Source of the DNA: Citrobacter gillenii | Lineage (GTDB): Bacteria > Pseudomonadota > Gammaproteobacteria > Enterobacterales > Enterobacteriaceae | DNA length: 64,000 nucleotides | Assembly: GCF_013337685.1 (NCBI RefSeq) | Contig: NZ_SUQN01000003.1 | Location: forward strand, 372,001-436,000 | Direction: 5' to 3' | In this document: positions 1 to 8,686 of the stretch, piece by piece | Layout of the letters: each line of letters opens with the position of its first letter | How positions within the stretch are numbered: the first letter of the stretch is position 1 | Notes under the pieces: model-generated | Database searches by the model: none | What the model saw: only the letters and a program-made list of their open reading frames with translations | Told to the model about the DNA's origin: nothing | Made by a program: the position numbers and the translations under genes

Positions 1-1497
1 CAGCATGTTGTCGTCCAGCGGAACAATTTCACCGTTGTGGCGCACCTGGGTACAGACGTTGAGGATCTCCTGCAGCGCGCCTTTGCACACTAACTGGTGA
101 ACATCGCCCACTTCTGCCACCACCACCGACATGCGGCGGCGTTCGAAATCAAACGGGATCTCATCGATTTTCTGCCAGCGGGTCGAGAGTTGACGCGCCG
201 ATTCTTCATCCACACCGTCCAGCACCGCCGTATCCAGCAGGTTCTTCAGCCCGGTCTGATAATGGCTGTTCAGCCACGCAGAATGCAGAACGTGCTCGCT
301 GGGTTTACCGGAGATATCGGTATGATTCTCCAGCACAATTTTATCCTGGGTCAGCGTACCGGTTTTATCGGTACACAGAATATCCATCGCACCAAAGTTC
401 TGGATGGCGTCGAGGTGCTTAACGATAACTTTTTGTTTTGACAGCTTCACCGCCCCGCGCGCCAGCGTTGAGGTGACGATCATCGGCAGCATTTCTGGCG
501 TTAAGCCTACTGCCACGGACAGGGCAAACAGCGCCGCTTCCCACCAGTCGCCTTTGGTGTAACCGTTGATAATCAGCACAATCGGCGCCATCACCAGCAT
601 AAAGCGGATCAGCAGCATGCTGACGCGGCTGATCCCTTTCTGGAATGCATTCTGCTCGCTATCCTGCTCGGTCACGCGACCCGCCAGCTGTCCAAACCAG
701 GTGTTCGCCCCGGTAGAAATGACGATCGCCTGCGCCGTACCGCTCACCACGTTGGTGCCCATAAAGCACAGGGTATCGCACTCCAGCGGGTTGCTTTGCT
801 GCGGGTCACGGCTGGTCGCCACCTTCTCGACCGGCAGTGACTCACCGGTCAGCGAGGCCTGCGCGACAAACAGATCGCGCGCCTGAACGATGCGTAAATC
901 CGCCGGGATCATATCCCCCGCCGCCAGCTTGATAATGTCACCGGGCACGAGCTGATCGATAGGCAGCTCAACCCAACCGTTTTCGCCGGTCTCATTAATC
1001 ACCCGCAGGACCGTGGCGGTGTTGCTGACCATCGCTTTTAGCGCATCCGCCGCTTTGGTGGAGCGCGCCTCCTGCACAAAGTTCAGCAGCGTCGAGATAA
1101 TCACCATCAGGGCAATCACGCCTGCGGCAAACAGATCCTCGGTGGCATAGGAAATCCCGCCCAGAATGGTGAGCAGAATATTAAACGGGTTGCGGTAACA
1201 GACCCACAGATGTACCCACCACGGCGACGGTTTCTGCGCCGGCAGCTGGTTTTCGCCATGCTGCTCACGGGCGCTTTCCACTTCCGCGGCGTTCAAGCCT
1301 TCAGGGTGGGTATTAAAGGTTTTCCACAGCGTCTCTTCGTTCATCAGCGCCATCTTCAGGCAATGTTCACTCAGAGAAGGCGGAATAGGCGTGCTGGCAA
1401 CGGTCTGGGCGTTCGGCAGCGGATCACGATGCACCAGACGATGCGGTAAATGGCGGTTCAGCCGGGCAAACAGCTGGCGGGTGATATTTTTAAACAT
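1..1497 (-). CDS. mgtA: MgtA, P-type Mg2+ import ATPase (5' part; 3' end lies outside the window)
   Basis: Reading the complement from the ATG at 1497 gives an open frame that runs off the left edge, about 499 N-terminal residues of a protein usually near 900. It starts MFKNITRQLFARLNRHLPHR, carries membrane segments and the TGES actuator motif, and has the phosphorylation motif CTDKTGTLT (DKTGTLT at 349-369), as in P3-type Mg2+ ATPases. MgtA brings Mg2+ into the cytoplasm through the inner membrane when Mg2+ is scarce. The upstream leader contains mgtL and a strong hairpin, so control by PhoP plus leader attenuation, as in E. coli and Salmonella, is expected. treR is divergent. The identification is firm from sequence and gene order. 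Confidence 0.96.
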   Translation of the reverse strand, partial: MFKNITRQLFARLNRHLPHRLVHRDPLPNAQTVASTPIPPSLSEHCLKMALMNEETLWKTFNTHPEGLNAAEVESAREQHGENQLPAQKPSPWWVHLWVCYRNPFNILLTILGGISYATEDLFAAGVIALMVIISTLLNFVQEARSTKAADALKAMVSNTATVLRVINETGENGWVELPIDQLVPGDIIKLAAGDMIPADLRIVQARDLFVAQASLTGESLPVEKVATSRDPQQSNPLECDTLCFMGTNVVSGTAQAIVISTGANTWFGQLAGRVTEQDSEQNAFQKGISRVSMLLIRFMLVMAPIVLIINGYTKGDWWEAALFALSVAVGLTPEMLPMIVTSTLARGAVKLSKQKVIVKHLDAIQNFGAMDILCTDKTGTLTQDKIVLENHTDISGKPSEHVLHSAWLNSHYQTGLKNLLDTAVLDGVDEESARQLSTRWQKIDEIPFDFERRRMSVVVAEVGDVHQLVCKGALQEILNVCTQVRHNGEIVPLDDNML

Positions 1498-1601
1498 AGG
1501 CAGTCCCTCTGCGCCGGTATCAACAGGCGCAGTAAATCCTTCAGGCGTGGCAAAGCCTTGCCTGATGGCAATCATAAAATCACAACAGGGACGTCAGAAC
1601 G

Positions 1602-1632
1602 TCACTGTCTTACGTTTCCGGTAAGACAGTGA
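1602..1632 (-). promoter_or_regulatory. mgtA leader hairpin
   Basis: A perfect 12-bp inverted repeat (TCACTGTCTTAC / GTAAGACAGTGA) with a 7-nt loop lies in the transcribed leader between mgtL and mgtA. It sits where the Mg2+-responsive stem-loops of the mgtA leader are known in E. coli and Salmonella. Which of the alternative stems it is cannot be told without folding the whole leader of about 225 nt. Confidence 0.7.
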
Positions 1633-1640
1633 ATGCAGGC

Positions 1641-1694
1641 TTACCGGAAAGGGGTTTTTCTCCGTTTCGGGAGAGGGGTGGGATCGGGATCCAT
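1641..1694 (-). CDS. mgtL: MgtL, proline-rich mgtA leader peptide (17 aa)
   Basis: A 17-codon frame from the ATG at 1694 encodes MDPDPTPLPKRRKTPFR. The first nine residues match the proline-rich MgtL of Salmonella as I recall it (ending ...RRRLKLFR), and the tail is different. In Salmonella, slow translation of the proline codons or low Mg2+ changes leader folding so that transcription continues into mgtA. Five of 17 codons are for proline, one more than in the form I remember (P15 is extra). It sits 143 bp upstream of mgtA. Too short for ordinary gene callers; recognised from its sequence and place. Confidence 0.85.
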   Translation of the reverse strand: MDPDPTPLPKRRKTPFR

Positions 1695-1728
1695 ACAGCC
1701 TCCGGTAAGTGAATGATTTGCCCCGCGC

Positions 1729-1734
1729 ATTATA
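1729..1734 (-). promoter_or_regulatory. Probable mgtA promoter -10 box
   Basis: A consensus TATAAT on the minus strand would start transcription near 1722 and give a leader of about 225 nt, close to the long leader known for mgtA. A single PhoP-like hexamer (GGTTTA) is visible about 60 bp further upstream near 1791-1796. I could not find the usual pair of direct repeats, so the PhoP site remains unplaced. Confidence 0.55.
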
Positions 1735-1884
1735 GGGATAAATCTATAAGGTTCGTGGCAATTATGGCGGTATGATAAAGCACAGAAACTAAACCAAACG
1801 TATACCAGACTTTGCCCATTGCGCTGAGCATGAGTAAAGTTATTCTCTTTTGGCATAACTTCACACGCGACACGGGAATACAGG

Positions 1885-2832
1885 ATGCAAAATCGGCTGA
1901 CCATTAAAGACATCGCCCGCTTAAGCGGTGTGGGAAAATCAACCGTTTCCCGCGTCCTCAACAATGAAAGCGGCGTCAGTGAGCGCACCCGTGAACGCGT
2001 TGAAGCGGTGATGAATCAGCACGGTTTTTCCCCTTCCCGCTCTGCCCGTGCCATGCGTGGGCAAAGTGACAAAGTGGTGGCGATTATCGTCACGCGACTG
2101 GATTCGCTTTCCGAGAATCTGGCCGTGCAGACCATGCTGCCCGCCTTCTATGAGCAGGGCTACGACCCGATTATGATGGAAAGCCAGTTCTCGCCCGACC
2201 TAGTGGAAGAACACCTGGGTATGCTCCGACGCCGCAACATTGACGGCGTGGTGCTGTTCGGTTTTACCGGTATTACCGAAGCGATGATCGCCTCCTGGCA
2301 GGACTCCCTGGTGCTGCTGGCAAGGGATGCTAACGGTTTTGCCTCGGTTTGTTATGACGATGAAGGCGCAATCCATACCCTGATGCAGCGTTTATACGAT
2401 CGCCAACACCGCCATATTAGTTTTCTTGGCGTTCCCCACAGCGACGTCACCACCGGTCAACGGCGTCATGCCGCCTACCTGGCCTTCTGTAAAAAACGTC
2501 AACTGCATCCTGTTGCGGCCCTGCCGGGTCTCGCCATGAAGCAGGGCTACGAACACGCTGCCGATGTCATTACCCCAGAGACCACCGCCTTAGTGTGCGC
2601 CACGGATACTCTGGCTCTTGGGGTCAGCAAATATTTGCAGGAGCAGCGCATTGAACATCTGCAGCTGGCGAGCGTGGGCAGCACACCGCTGATGAAATTC
2701 CTCCATCCGGAGATCGTCACCGTCGATCCCGGTTACGCCGAAGCCGGTCGACAGGCGGCGTTGCAGTTGATCGAGCAGATCAACGGCCGCAGCGAACCCC
2801 GACAGATCGTCATTCCCGCCACCCTTTCCTGA
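1885..2832 (+). CDS. treR: TreR, trehalose operon repressor (LacI family)
   Basis: The 315-aa protein has an N-terminal LacI-type helix-turn-helix (TIKDIARLSGVGKSTVSRVL, about residues 6-25) and a periplasmic-binding-protein-like effector domain. TreR represses treBC and is released by trehalose 6-phosphate. It lies directly upstream of treB in the same direction, with the operator GGGAACGTTCCC between them, and is divergent from mgtA, exactly as in E. coli. Length and start match the family. The call is firm. Confidence 0.97.
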   Translation: MQNRLTIKDIARLSGVGKSTVSRVLNNESGVSERTRERVEAVMNQHGFSPSRSARAMRGQSDKVVAIIVTRLDSLSENLAVQTMLPAFYEQGYDPIMMESQFSPDLVEEHLGMLRRRNIDGVVLFGFTGITEAMIASWQDSLVLLARDANGFASVCYDDEGAIHTLMQRLYDRQHRHISFLGVPHSDVTTGQRRHAAYLAFCKKRQLHPVAALPGLAMKQGYEHAADVITPETTALVCATDTLALGVSKYLQEQRIEHLQLASVGSTPLMKFLHPEIVTVDPGYAEAGRQAALQLIEQINGRSEPRQIVIPATLS

Positions 2833-2872
2833 TCGCTTTCTGAGCGCTAATTTGTGATCTTCGCTGTGTTTC

Positions 2873-2884
2873 GGGAACGTTCCC
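2873..2884 (+). promoter_or_regulatory. TreR operator upstream of treB
   Basis: GGGAACGTTCCC is a perfect 12-bp palindrome with the central CG typical of LacI-family operators. It sits 116 bp upstream of treB and about 22 bp before a TATACT -10 candidate (2907-2912). A TGTGA half-site near 2853-2857 could be part of a CRP site, but its other half is poor. Known treBC control in E. coli involves TreR and CRP. Confidence 0.85.
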
Positions 2885-2906
2885 ATTTTTAAATATCCAG
2901 CGAAGA

Positions 2907-2912
2907 TATACT
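2907..2912 (+). promoter_or_regulatory. Probable treB promoter -10 box
   Basis: TATACT lies 22 bp downstream of the TreR operator and 78 bp before the treB start. The -35 region would fall next to the operator, so TreR binding would block RNA polymerase. The -35 hexamer itself is poor, which fits a promoter that needs CRP. Confidence 0.5.
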
Positions 2913-2935
2913 CTGGCGCCAACAACAAGAACGTT

Positions 2936-2972
2936 GCCGGATGGCGACGCTAACGCCTCTTATCCGGCCTAC
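2936..2972. repeat. REP element in the treB leader
   Basis: The sequence starts GCCGGATGGCG and ends CTTATCCGGCCTAC, the two arms of a classical enterobacterial REP palindrome. It lies between the treB promoter and the treB start, so it would be transcribed as part of the treB 5' untranslated region. Confidence 0.85.
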
Positions 2973-2989
2973 GGGGAAGACACTTCATC

Positions 2990-4408
2990 ATGAGCAAAGT
3001 AAAACAAGCAGACATCGACCGGCTGGTAGAGCTGGTTGGCGGGCGCGACAATATCGCCACGGTGAGTCATTGCATCACGCGCCTGCGTTTTGTGCTGAAT
3101 CAGCCCGCGAATGCCAGACCGAAAGAGATCGAGCAGCTGCCGATGGTCAAAGGCTGCTTCACCAACGCCGGGCAGTTTCAGGTAGTGATTGGCACCGAGG
3201 TGGGCGACTACTACAAAGCGCTGCTGGCCACCACCGGACAGGCCAGTGCCGACAAAGAGCAGGCGAAAAAAGCCGCGCGACAGAACATGAAATGGCACGA
3301 GCAGTTGATCTCGCACTTCGCGGAGATCTTCTTCCCCCTGCTGCCCGCGCTGATCAGCGGCGGCCTGATCTTAGGTTTTCGCAATGTGATCGGCGATCTG
3401 CCGATGAGCAACGGTCAGACGCTGGCGCAGATGTACCCGTCGCTGAAAACCCTCTATGACTTCCTGTGGTTGATCGGGGAAGCGATCTTTTTCTATCTGC
3501 CGGTCGGCATCTGCTGGTCAGCGGTGAAGAAAATGGGTGGCACGCCGATCCTCGGCATCGTGCTAGGCGTCACGCTGGTTTCACCGCAGCTGATGAACGC
3601 CTATTTGCTGGGCCAGCAGGTGCCGGAAGTGTGGAACTTCGGCCTGTTTACGATCGAAAAAGTCGGCTACCAGGCGCAGGTTATTCCTGCTCTGTTGGCA
3701 GGTCTGGCGCTGGGATTGATTGAAACGCGCCTGAAACGCCTCGTCCCGGATTACCTGTATCTGGTGATCGTCCCGGTGTGCTCGCTGATCCTCGCGGTGT
3801 TCCTCGCCCACGCGTTTATTGGTCCGTTTGGTCGCTGGATTGGCGATGGCGTCGCCTTTGCCGTGCGTCATCTGATGACCGGCAGCTTTGCCCCGATTGG
3901 CGCAGCGCTGTTTGGCTTCCTGTACGCCCCGCTGGTGATCACCGGCGTGCATCAAACTACGCTGGCCATTGATATGCAGATGATCCAAAGCATGGGTGGC
4001 ACGCCGGTGTGGCCGCTGATTGCACTGTCAAATATCGCCCAGGGCTCGGCGGTAATAGGGATTATCATCGCCAGCCGCAAGCAAAACGAACGTGAAATCT
4101 CGGTACCTGCCGCTATCTCCGCCTGGCTCGGCGTGACCGAACCGGCAATGTACGGGATCAACCTGAAATACCGCTTCCCGATGCTGTGCGCAATGATCGG
4201 TTCCGGCCTCGCCGGTCTGCTGTGCGGCCTGAACGGCGTGATGGCGAACGGGATTGGCGTCGGCGGTATACCTGGCATCCTCTCCATCCAGCCGACTTAC
4301 TGGCAGGTATTTGGCCTGGCGATGGTCATCGCGATTGTTATCCCGATGGTACTGACCTCGTTCGTCTACCAGCGTAAATACCGTCAGGGCACGTTACAAA
4401 TTGTCTGA
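2990..4408 (+). CDS. treB: TreB, trehalose-specific PTS enzyme IIBC
   Basis: The 472-aa protein has an N-terminal IIB domain with the phosphorylated cysteine in SHCITRLRF (C28) and a C-terminal membrane IIC domain with many hydrophobic helices and the GVTEPAMYG signature. It imports trehalose and phosphorylates it to trehalose 6-phosphate in the inner membrane; no IIA domain is present, so it uses the IIA of the glucose system, as in E. coli. treC follows 49 bp downstream and forms one operon with it. The family assignment and start are clear. Confidence 0.97.
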   Translation: MSKVKQADIDRLVELVGGRDNIATVSHCITRLRFVLNQPANARPKEIEQLPMVKGCFTNAGQFQVVIGTEVGDYYKALLATTGQASADKEQAKKAARQNMKWHEQLISHFAEIFFPLLPALISGGLILGFRNVIGDLPMSNGQTLAQMYPSLKTLYDFLWLIGEAIFFYLPVGICWSAVKKMGGTPILGIVLGVTLVSPQLMNAYLLGQQVPEVWNFGLFTIEKVGYQAQVIPALLAGLALGLIETRLKRLVPDYLYLVIVPVCSLILAVFLAHAFIGPFGRWIGDGVAFAVRHLMTGSFAPIGAALFGFLYAPLVITGVHQTTLAIDMQMIQSMGGTPVWPLIALSNIAQGSAVIGIIIASRKQNEREISVPAAISAWLGVTEPAMYGINLKYRFPMLCAMIGSGLAGLLCGLNGVMANGIGVGGIPGILSIQPTYWQVFGLAMVIAIVIPMVLTSFVYQRKYRQGTLQIV

Positions 4409-4417
4409 CTCTTTTTT

Positions 4418-4435
4418 GGGGTGCCATTGCACCCC
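4418..4435 (+). promoter_or_regulatory. Hairpin between treB and treC
   Basis: GGGGTGC and GCACCCC form a perfect 7-bp stem around a 4-nt loop, 9 bp after the treB stop. There is no T-run after it (a T-run precedes it), so it is more likely an intercistronic stabilising or partial-attenuation hairpin than a full terminator. Confidence 0.5.
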
Positions 4436-4457
4436 TCCGCATTTGCAGGAAACCACA

Positions 4458-6110
4458 ATGACTATTCCACACTGGTGGCAACACGGCGTTATCTATCAGA
4501 TTTACCCCAAGAGTTTTCAGGACACCACCGGCAGCGGCACCGGCGATTTGCGCGGCGTTACGCAGCGTCTCGACTATCTGCAAACGCTGGGCGTTGATGC
4601 GATATGGTTGACGCCGTTCTACATTTCGCCACAGGTTGATAACGGCTACGACGTTGCAGATTATATCTCCGTTGACCCGGCCTACGGCACGCTGGATGAC
4701 TTCGACGAACTGGTGGCGCAGGCGAAAGCGCGCGGCATACGCATTATTCTTGATATGGTGTTTAACCATACATCGACGCAGCACGCCTGGTTTCGTGAAG
4801 CGCTGGATAAAGACAGTCCGTATCGTCAGTTCTATATCTGGCGTGACGGTACGCCAGAGGCCTGCCCGAACAACTGGCGCTCCAAATTTGGCGGCAACGC
4901 CTGGGACTGGCACGCCGCAAGCGAACAGTATTATCTACACCTCTTTGCCCCGGAACAGGCCGACCTGAACTGGGAAAATCCGGCGGTTCGCGCCGAGCTG
5001 AAAAAAGTGTGTGAGTTCTGGGCCGATCGCGGCGTAGACGGACTGCGCCTCGACGTGGTGAATCTGATCTCCAAGGATCAGGACTTCCCGAGCGATCCTG
5101 ACGGTGATGGCCGCCGTTTTTACACCGATGGTCCGCGCGTGCATGAATTCTTACGCGAGATGAACCGCGATGTCTTCACCCCACGCAGCCTGATGACAGT
5201 GGGTGAAATGTCCTCCACCACACTCGAACATTGCCAGCAATACGCCGCACTGGACGGCAGCGAATTGTCGATGACCTTTAACTTCCACCACCTGAAAGTC
5301 GATTACCCGAATGGTGAAAAGTGGTCGTTAGCCAAACCGGATTACGTGGCGCTGAAAACCCTGTTCCGCCACTGGCAGCAGGGGATGCACAACGTCGCGT
5401 GGAACGCGCTGTTCTGGTGTAATCACGATCAGCCGCGCATCGTTTCACGTTTTGGCGATGAAGGACAATATCGCGTGCCGGCCGCCAAAATGCTGGCGAT
5501 GGTGCTGCACGGGATGCAGGGCACGCCTTATATCTATCAGGGCGAAGAAATTGGCATGACCAACCCACATTTTCGCCAGATTACCGATTATCGCGACGTC
5601 GAAAGCCATAACATGTTTGCCGAGCTGAATGCTAGCGGGCGTGATGCCGACGAGCTGTTGGCGATCCTCGCCAGTAAATCCCGCGATAACAGCCGCACGC
5701 CGATGCAGTGGGACGGAAGCAAGCACGCGGGCTTTACCCAGGGGGAGCCGTGGATCAACCTGTGCGACAACGCGGCGGAGATCAACGTTGCTGCAGCGCT
5801 AAGGGATTCCGATTCGGTGTTTTACACCTATCAGAAGCTGATTGCCTTACGCAAAACAGAACCGATTCTCACCTGGGGCGATTATCAGGATCTGTTGCCG
5901 GACAGTCCGCATGTCTGGTGCTATCAGCGCGAATGGCAGGGACAACGGCTGCTGGTCGTTGCTAATCTGAGCAACGCCTTCCAGCCCTGGCAACCGGCGC
6001 ACACTCGCGACAACTGGCAGGTGTTGATGCACAACTATGACGAGGTCGCCCGCCAGCCCGGCGCGATGACGCTACGTCCTTTTGAAGCTATCTGGTGGCT
6101 GCAAAAATAG
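4458..6110 (+). CDS. treC: TreC, trehalose-6-phosphate hydrolase (GH13)
   Basis: Taking the ATG at 4458 (MTIPHWWQHG, with CAGGAAACC just before it) gives 550 aa, matching TreC. The open frame extends further upstream but without family similarity. GH13 features are visible: GLRLDVVNL with the nucleophile Asp, VGEMSS with the acid/base Glu, and NHDQPR with the third acidic residue. The enzyme splits trehalose 6-phosphate into glucose and glucose 6-phosphate in the cytoplasm, completing the pathway begun by TreB. Confidence 0.97.
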   Translation: MTIPHWWQHGVIYQIYPKSFQDTTGSGTGDLRGVTQRLDYLQTLGVDAIWLTPFYISPQVDNGYDVADYISVDPAYGTLDDFDELVAQAKARGIRIILDMVFNHTSTQHAWFREALDKDSPYRQFYIWRDGTPEACPNNWRSKFGGNAWDWHAASEQYYLHLFAPEQADLNWENPAVRAELKKVCEFWADRGVDGLRLDVVNLISKDQDFPSDPDGDGRRFYTDGPRVHEFLREMNRDVFTPRSLMTVGEMSSTTLEHCQQYAALDGSELSMTFNFHHLKVDYPNGEKWSLAKPDYVALKTLFRHWQQGMHNVAWNALFWCNHDQPRIVSRFGDEGQYRVPAAKMLAMVLHGMQGTPYIYQGEEIGMTNPHFRQITDYRDVESHNMFAELNASGRDADELLAILASKSRDNSRTPMQWDGSKHAGFTQGEPWINLCDNAAEINVAAALRDSDSVFYTYQKLIALRKTEPILTWGDYQDLLPDSPHVWCYQREWQGQRLLVVANLSNAFQPWQPAHTRDNWQVLMHNYDEVARQPGAMTLRPFEAIWWLQK

Positions 6111-6125
6111 CTTGCAATTGGCATC

Positions 6126-6155
6126 AAGCCCGGCGCGTATAGCGCTGCCGGGCTT
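6126..6155 (+). terminator. Hairpin after treC, possible terminator
   Basis: AAGCCCGGC and GCCGGGCTT form a perfect 9-bp stem 15 bp after the treC stop. No T-run follows, so it may be a weak terminator or a REP-like structure protecting the treBC message. The rest of the 418-bp gap to nrdD holds the nrdD control region. Confidence 0.45.
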
Positions 6156-6268
6156 CACGGCATACGCTCAACTTACCCGTCTGTTTTTGCTGAATAATTA
6201 ATCAGAATTTTCTACGGGCAATTTACAATCGCTGTACTGCCCGTCATCTGTACGCTCTGGTTTTTACT

Positions 6269-6282
6269 TTGAGCTACATCAA
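6269..6282 (+). promoter_or_regulatory. FNR-like site 1 upstream of nrdD
   Basis: TTGAGCTACATCAA matches the FNR consensus TTGAT-N4-ATCAA at nine of ten fixed positions. nrdDG of E. coli is known to be induced by FNR without oxygen from two sites; this is the upstream one of two seen here. Confidence 0.75.
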
Positions 6283-6299
6283 TAAAATCGCAAACATCC

Positions 6300-6313
6300 T
6301 TGATGCAAATCAC
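6300..6313 (+). promoter_or_regulatory. FNR-like site 2 upstream of nrdD
   Basis: TTGATGCAAATCAC matches the FNR consensus at nine of ten fixed positions. It lies 31 bp downstream of site 1 and overlaps the start of the first NrdR-like box, so FNR activation and NrdR repression could compete here. Confidence 0.75.
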
Positions 6314-6356
6314 TACATATAGAACTTAAAATGCACGCCGACCCAATATGTTGTAT
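6310..6356 (+). promoter_or_regulatory. Tandem NrdR boxes upstream of nrdD
   Basis: Two cores, CTACATATAG (6313-6322) and CAATATGTTG (6344-6353), each match nine of ten positions of the recalled NrdR core CwAtATaTwG. They are 31 bp apart, about three helical turns, which is the usual spacing of paired NrdR boxes. NrdR represses ribonucleotide reductase genes when dATP is plentiful. Confidence 0.7.
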
Positions 6357-6528
6357 TAATCGACTACAATTGCTACAACGCCATTTCCCTCGGTAGCGGT
6401 GGAAATGTGGATAAATGGGGTCTGAATTACGGGAAGTCATTGACCAGAGAGATGAATAAACCAGTGAGTGCTTCCCACCCTCTGTGGATAACCTGTTCTT
6501 ATAATGTTCTTATAAATATGGAGTGATC

Positions 6529-8667
6529 ATGACACCGCATGTGATGAAGCGTGATGGCTGTAAAGTGCCGTTTAAATCAGAGCGCATCAAAGAAGCCATT
6601 CTGCGTGCAGCTAAAGCAGCGGGAGTCGATGACGCAGATTACTGTGCCACCGTCGCAGAAGTCGTTAGCAGCCAGATGAATGAGCGCAACCAGGTCGATA
6701 TCAACGAGATCCAGACAGCGGTGGAAAACCAGCTGATGTCTGGCCCGTACAAACAACTCGCCCGTGCGTACATCGAATATCGCCACGACCGTGATATCCA
6801 GCGTGAAAAACGTGGTCGCCTGAACCAGGAAATTCGGGGTCTGGTTGAGCAAACCAACTCCGCGCTGCTGAACGAAAACGCCAACAAAGACAGTAAAGTG
6901 ATCCCAACCCAGCGCGACCTGCTGGCCGGTATCGTCGCCAAACACTATGCGCGCCAGCACCTGTTGCCGCGTGATGTAGTTCAGGCACACGAGCGCGGTG
7001 ATATTCACTACCACGATCTCGATTACTCGCCGTTCTTCCCGATGTTTAACTGTATGCTTATCGACCTGAAAGGCATGCTGACGCAGGGCTTTAAGATGGG
7101 TAACGCGGAGATTGAGCCGCCAAAATCCATCTCCACGGCGACCGCGGTCACCGCACAGATTATCGCCCAGGTTGCCAGCCACATTTACGGCGGCACCACC
7201 ATTAACCGTATCGATGAAGTTCTCGCGCCGTTCGTCACCGAGAGCTTTAACAAGCACCGTAAAACCGCAGAAGAGTGGCAGATCCCGGATGCCGACGGCT
7301 ATGCGCATTCCCGTACCGAGAAAGAGTGCTACGACGCATTCCAGTCCCTCGAGTATGAAGTGAACACGCTGCATACCGCCAACGGCCAGACTCCATTCGT
7401 TACCTTTGGCTTTGGCCTGGGAACCAGCTGGGAATCACGATTGATTCAGCAGTCTATTCTGCGCAACCGCATTGCCGGTTTGGGTAAAAATCGTAAAACC
7501 GCCGTGTTCCCAAAACTGGTGTTCGCGATTCGTGACGGTCTGAACCACAAGTTTGGCGATCCGAACTACGACATCAAACAGCTGGCACTGGAATGCGCAA
7601 GCAAGCGTATGTATCCGGACATCCTGAACTACGATCAGGTCGTAAAAGTGACCGGTTCGTTCAAAACCCCGATGGGCTGTCGCAGTTTCCTCGGCGTATG
7701 GGAAAACGAGAACGGCGAACAGGTTCACGACGGGCGTAACAACCTTGGCGTGATTAGCCTCAACCTGCCGCGTATTGCGCTGGAAGCACACGGTGATGAA
7801 GCCACTTTCTGGAAACTGCTCGACGATCGCCTGGTGCTGGCGCGTAAAGCGCTGATGACCCGCATCGCGCGTCTGGAAGGCGTAAAAGCGCGCGTGGCGC
7901 CAATCCTGTATATGGAAGGTGCCTGCGGCGTGCGTCTGAAAGCCGACGATGATGTGTCTGAAATCTTTAAAAACGGCCGGGCGTCGATCTCTCTGGGCTA
8001 CATCGGTATTCACGAGACCATCAACGCGCTGTTTGGCGAAAAGCATATGTACGACAGCGAGCAGCTTCGCGCCAAAGGCATCGCCATTGTTGAACGCCTG
8101 CGTCAGGCCGTCGATAAATGGAAAGACGAAACCGGCTATGGCTTCAGCCTGTACAGCACGCCAAGTGAAAACCTGTGCGACCGCTTCTGCCGTCTGGATA
8201 CCGCCGAGTTTGGCGTAGTGCCGGGCGTGACCGACAAGGGCTACTACACCAACAGCTTCCACCTCGACGTGGAGAAAAAGGTTAACCCGTACGACAAAAT
8301 CGATTTCGAAGCACCGTATCCGCCGCTGGCGAACGGCGGCTTCATTTGCTACGGCGAGTACCCGAACATTCAGCACAACCTGAAAGCGCTGGAAGACGTC
8401 TGGGATTACAGCTATCAGCACGTGCCGTATTACGGAACCAACACGCCGATCGATGAGTGCTACGAGTGCGGCTTTACCGGTGAATTCGAATGCACCAGCA
8501 AAGGCTTCACCTGCCCGAAATGCGGTAACCACGACGCTGCGCGCGTGTCGGTCACCCGTCGCGTCTGCGGTTATTTAGGCAGCCCGGACGCACGTCCGTT
8601 TAACGCCGGTAAGCAGGAAGAAGTGAAGCGCCGCGTGAAGCACTTAGGTAACGGGCAGCTCGGTTAA
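6529..8667 (+). CDS. nrdD: NrdD, anaerobic class III ribonucleoside-triphosphate reductase
   Basis: From the ATG at 6529 (MTPHVMKRDGCKVPF, after GGAG) the product is 712 aa, the E. coli length. It has an N-terminal ATP-cone region, the large catalytic domain, a four-cysteine zinc site (CYECG ... CPKCG) and the glycyl-radical loop RVCGYLG close to the C terminus. It reduces ribonucleoside triphosphates to deoxy forms without oxygen, using formate as reductant in the family. The activase gene nrdG follows after a BIME. A GTG two codons earlier is open but the ATG fits the spacing and the family. Confidence 0.98.
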   Translation: MTPHVMKRDGCKVPFKSERIKEAILRAAKAAGVDDADYCATVAEVVSSQMNERNQVDINEIQTAVENQLMSGPYKQLARAYIEYRHDRDIQREKRGRLNQEIRGLVEQTNSALLNENANKDSKVIPTQRDLLAGIVAKHYARQHLLPRDVVQAHERGDIHYHDLDYSPFFPMFNCMLIDLKGMLTQGFKMGNAEIEPPKSISTATAVTAQIIAQVASHIYGGTTINRIDEVLAPFVTESFNKHRKTAEEWQIPDADGYAHSRTEKECYDAFQSLEYEVNTLHTANGQTPFVTFGFGLGTSWESRLIQQSILRNRIAGLGKNRKTAVFPKLVFAIRDGLNHKFGDPNYDIKQLALECASKRMYPDILNYDQVVKVTGSFKTPMGCRSFLGVWENENGEQVHDGRNNLGVISLNLPRIALEAHGDEATFWKLLDDRLVLARKALMTRIARLEGVKARVAPILYMEGACGVRLKADDDVSEIFKNGRASISLGYIGIHETINALFGEKHMYDSEQLRAKGIAIVERLRQAVDKWKDETGYGFSLYSTPSENLCDRFCRLDTAEFGVVPGVTDKGYYTNSFHLDVEKKVNPYDKIDFEAPYPPLANGGFICYGEYPNIQHNLKALEDVWDYSYQHVPYYGTNTPIDECYECGFTGEFECTSKGFTCPKCGNHDAARVSVTRRVCGYLGSPDARPFNAGKQEEVKRRVKHLGNGQLG

Positions 8668-8686
8668 TTTCCGTTTGCAAAGACCG

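Noticed and set aside
1735-1884. PhoP box upstream of mgtA
   Set aside because: Only one GGTTTA hexamer is visible and at an unusual distance from the -10 box; the expected direct repeat could not be found by eye.
7435-8532. 365-codon open frame on the minus strand inside nrdD
   Set aside because: It is the antisense shadow of a strongly conserved gene with biased codon use; no ribosome-binding site and no recognisable protein features.
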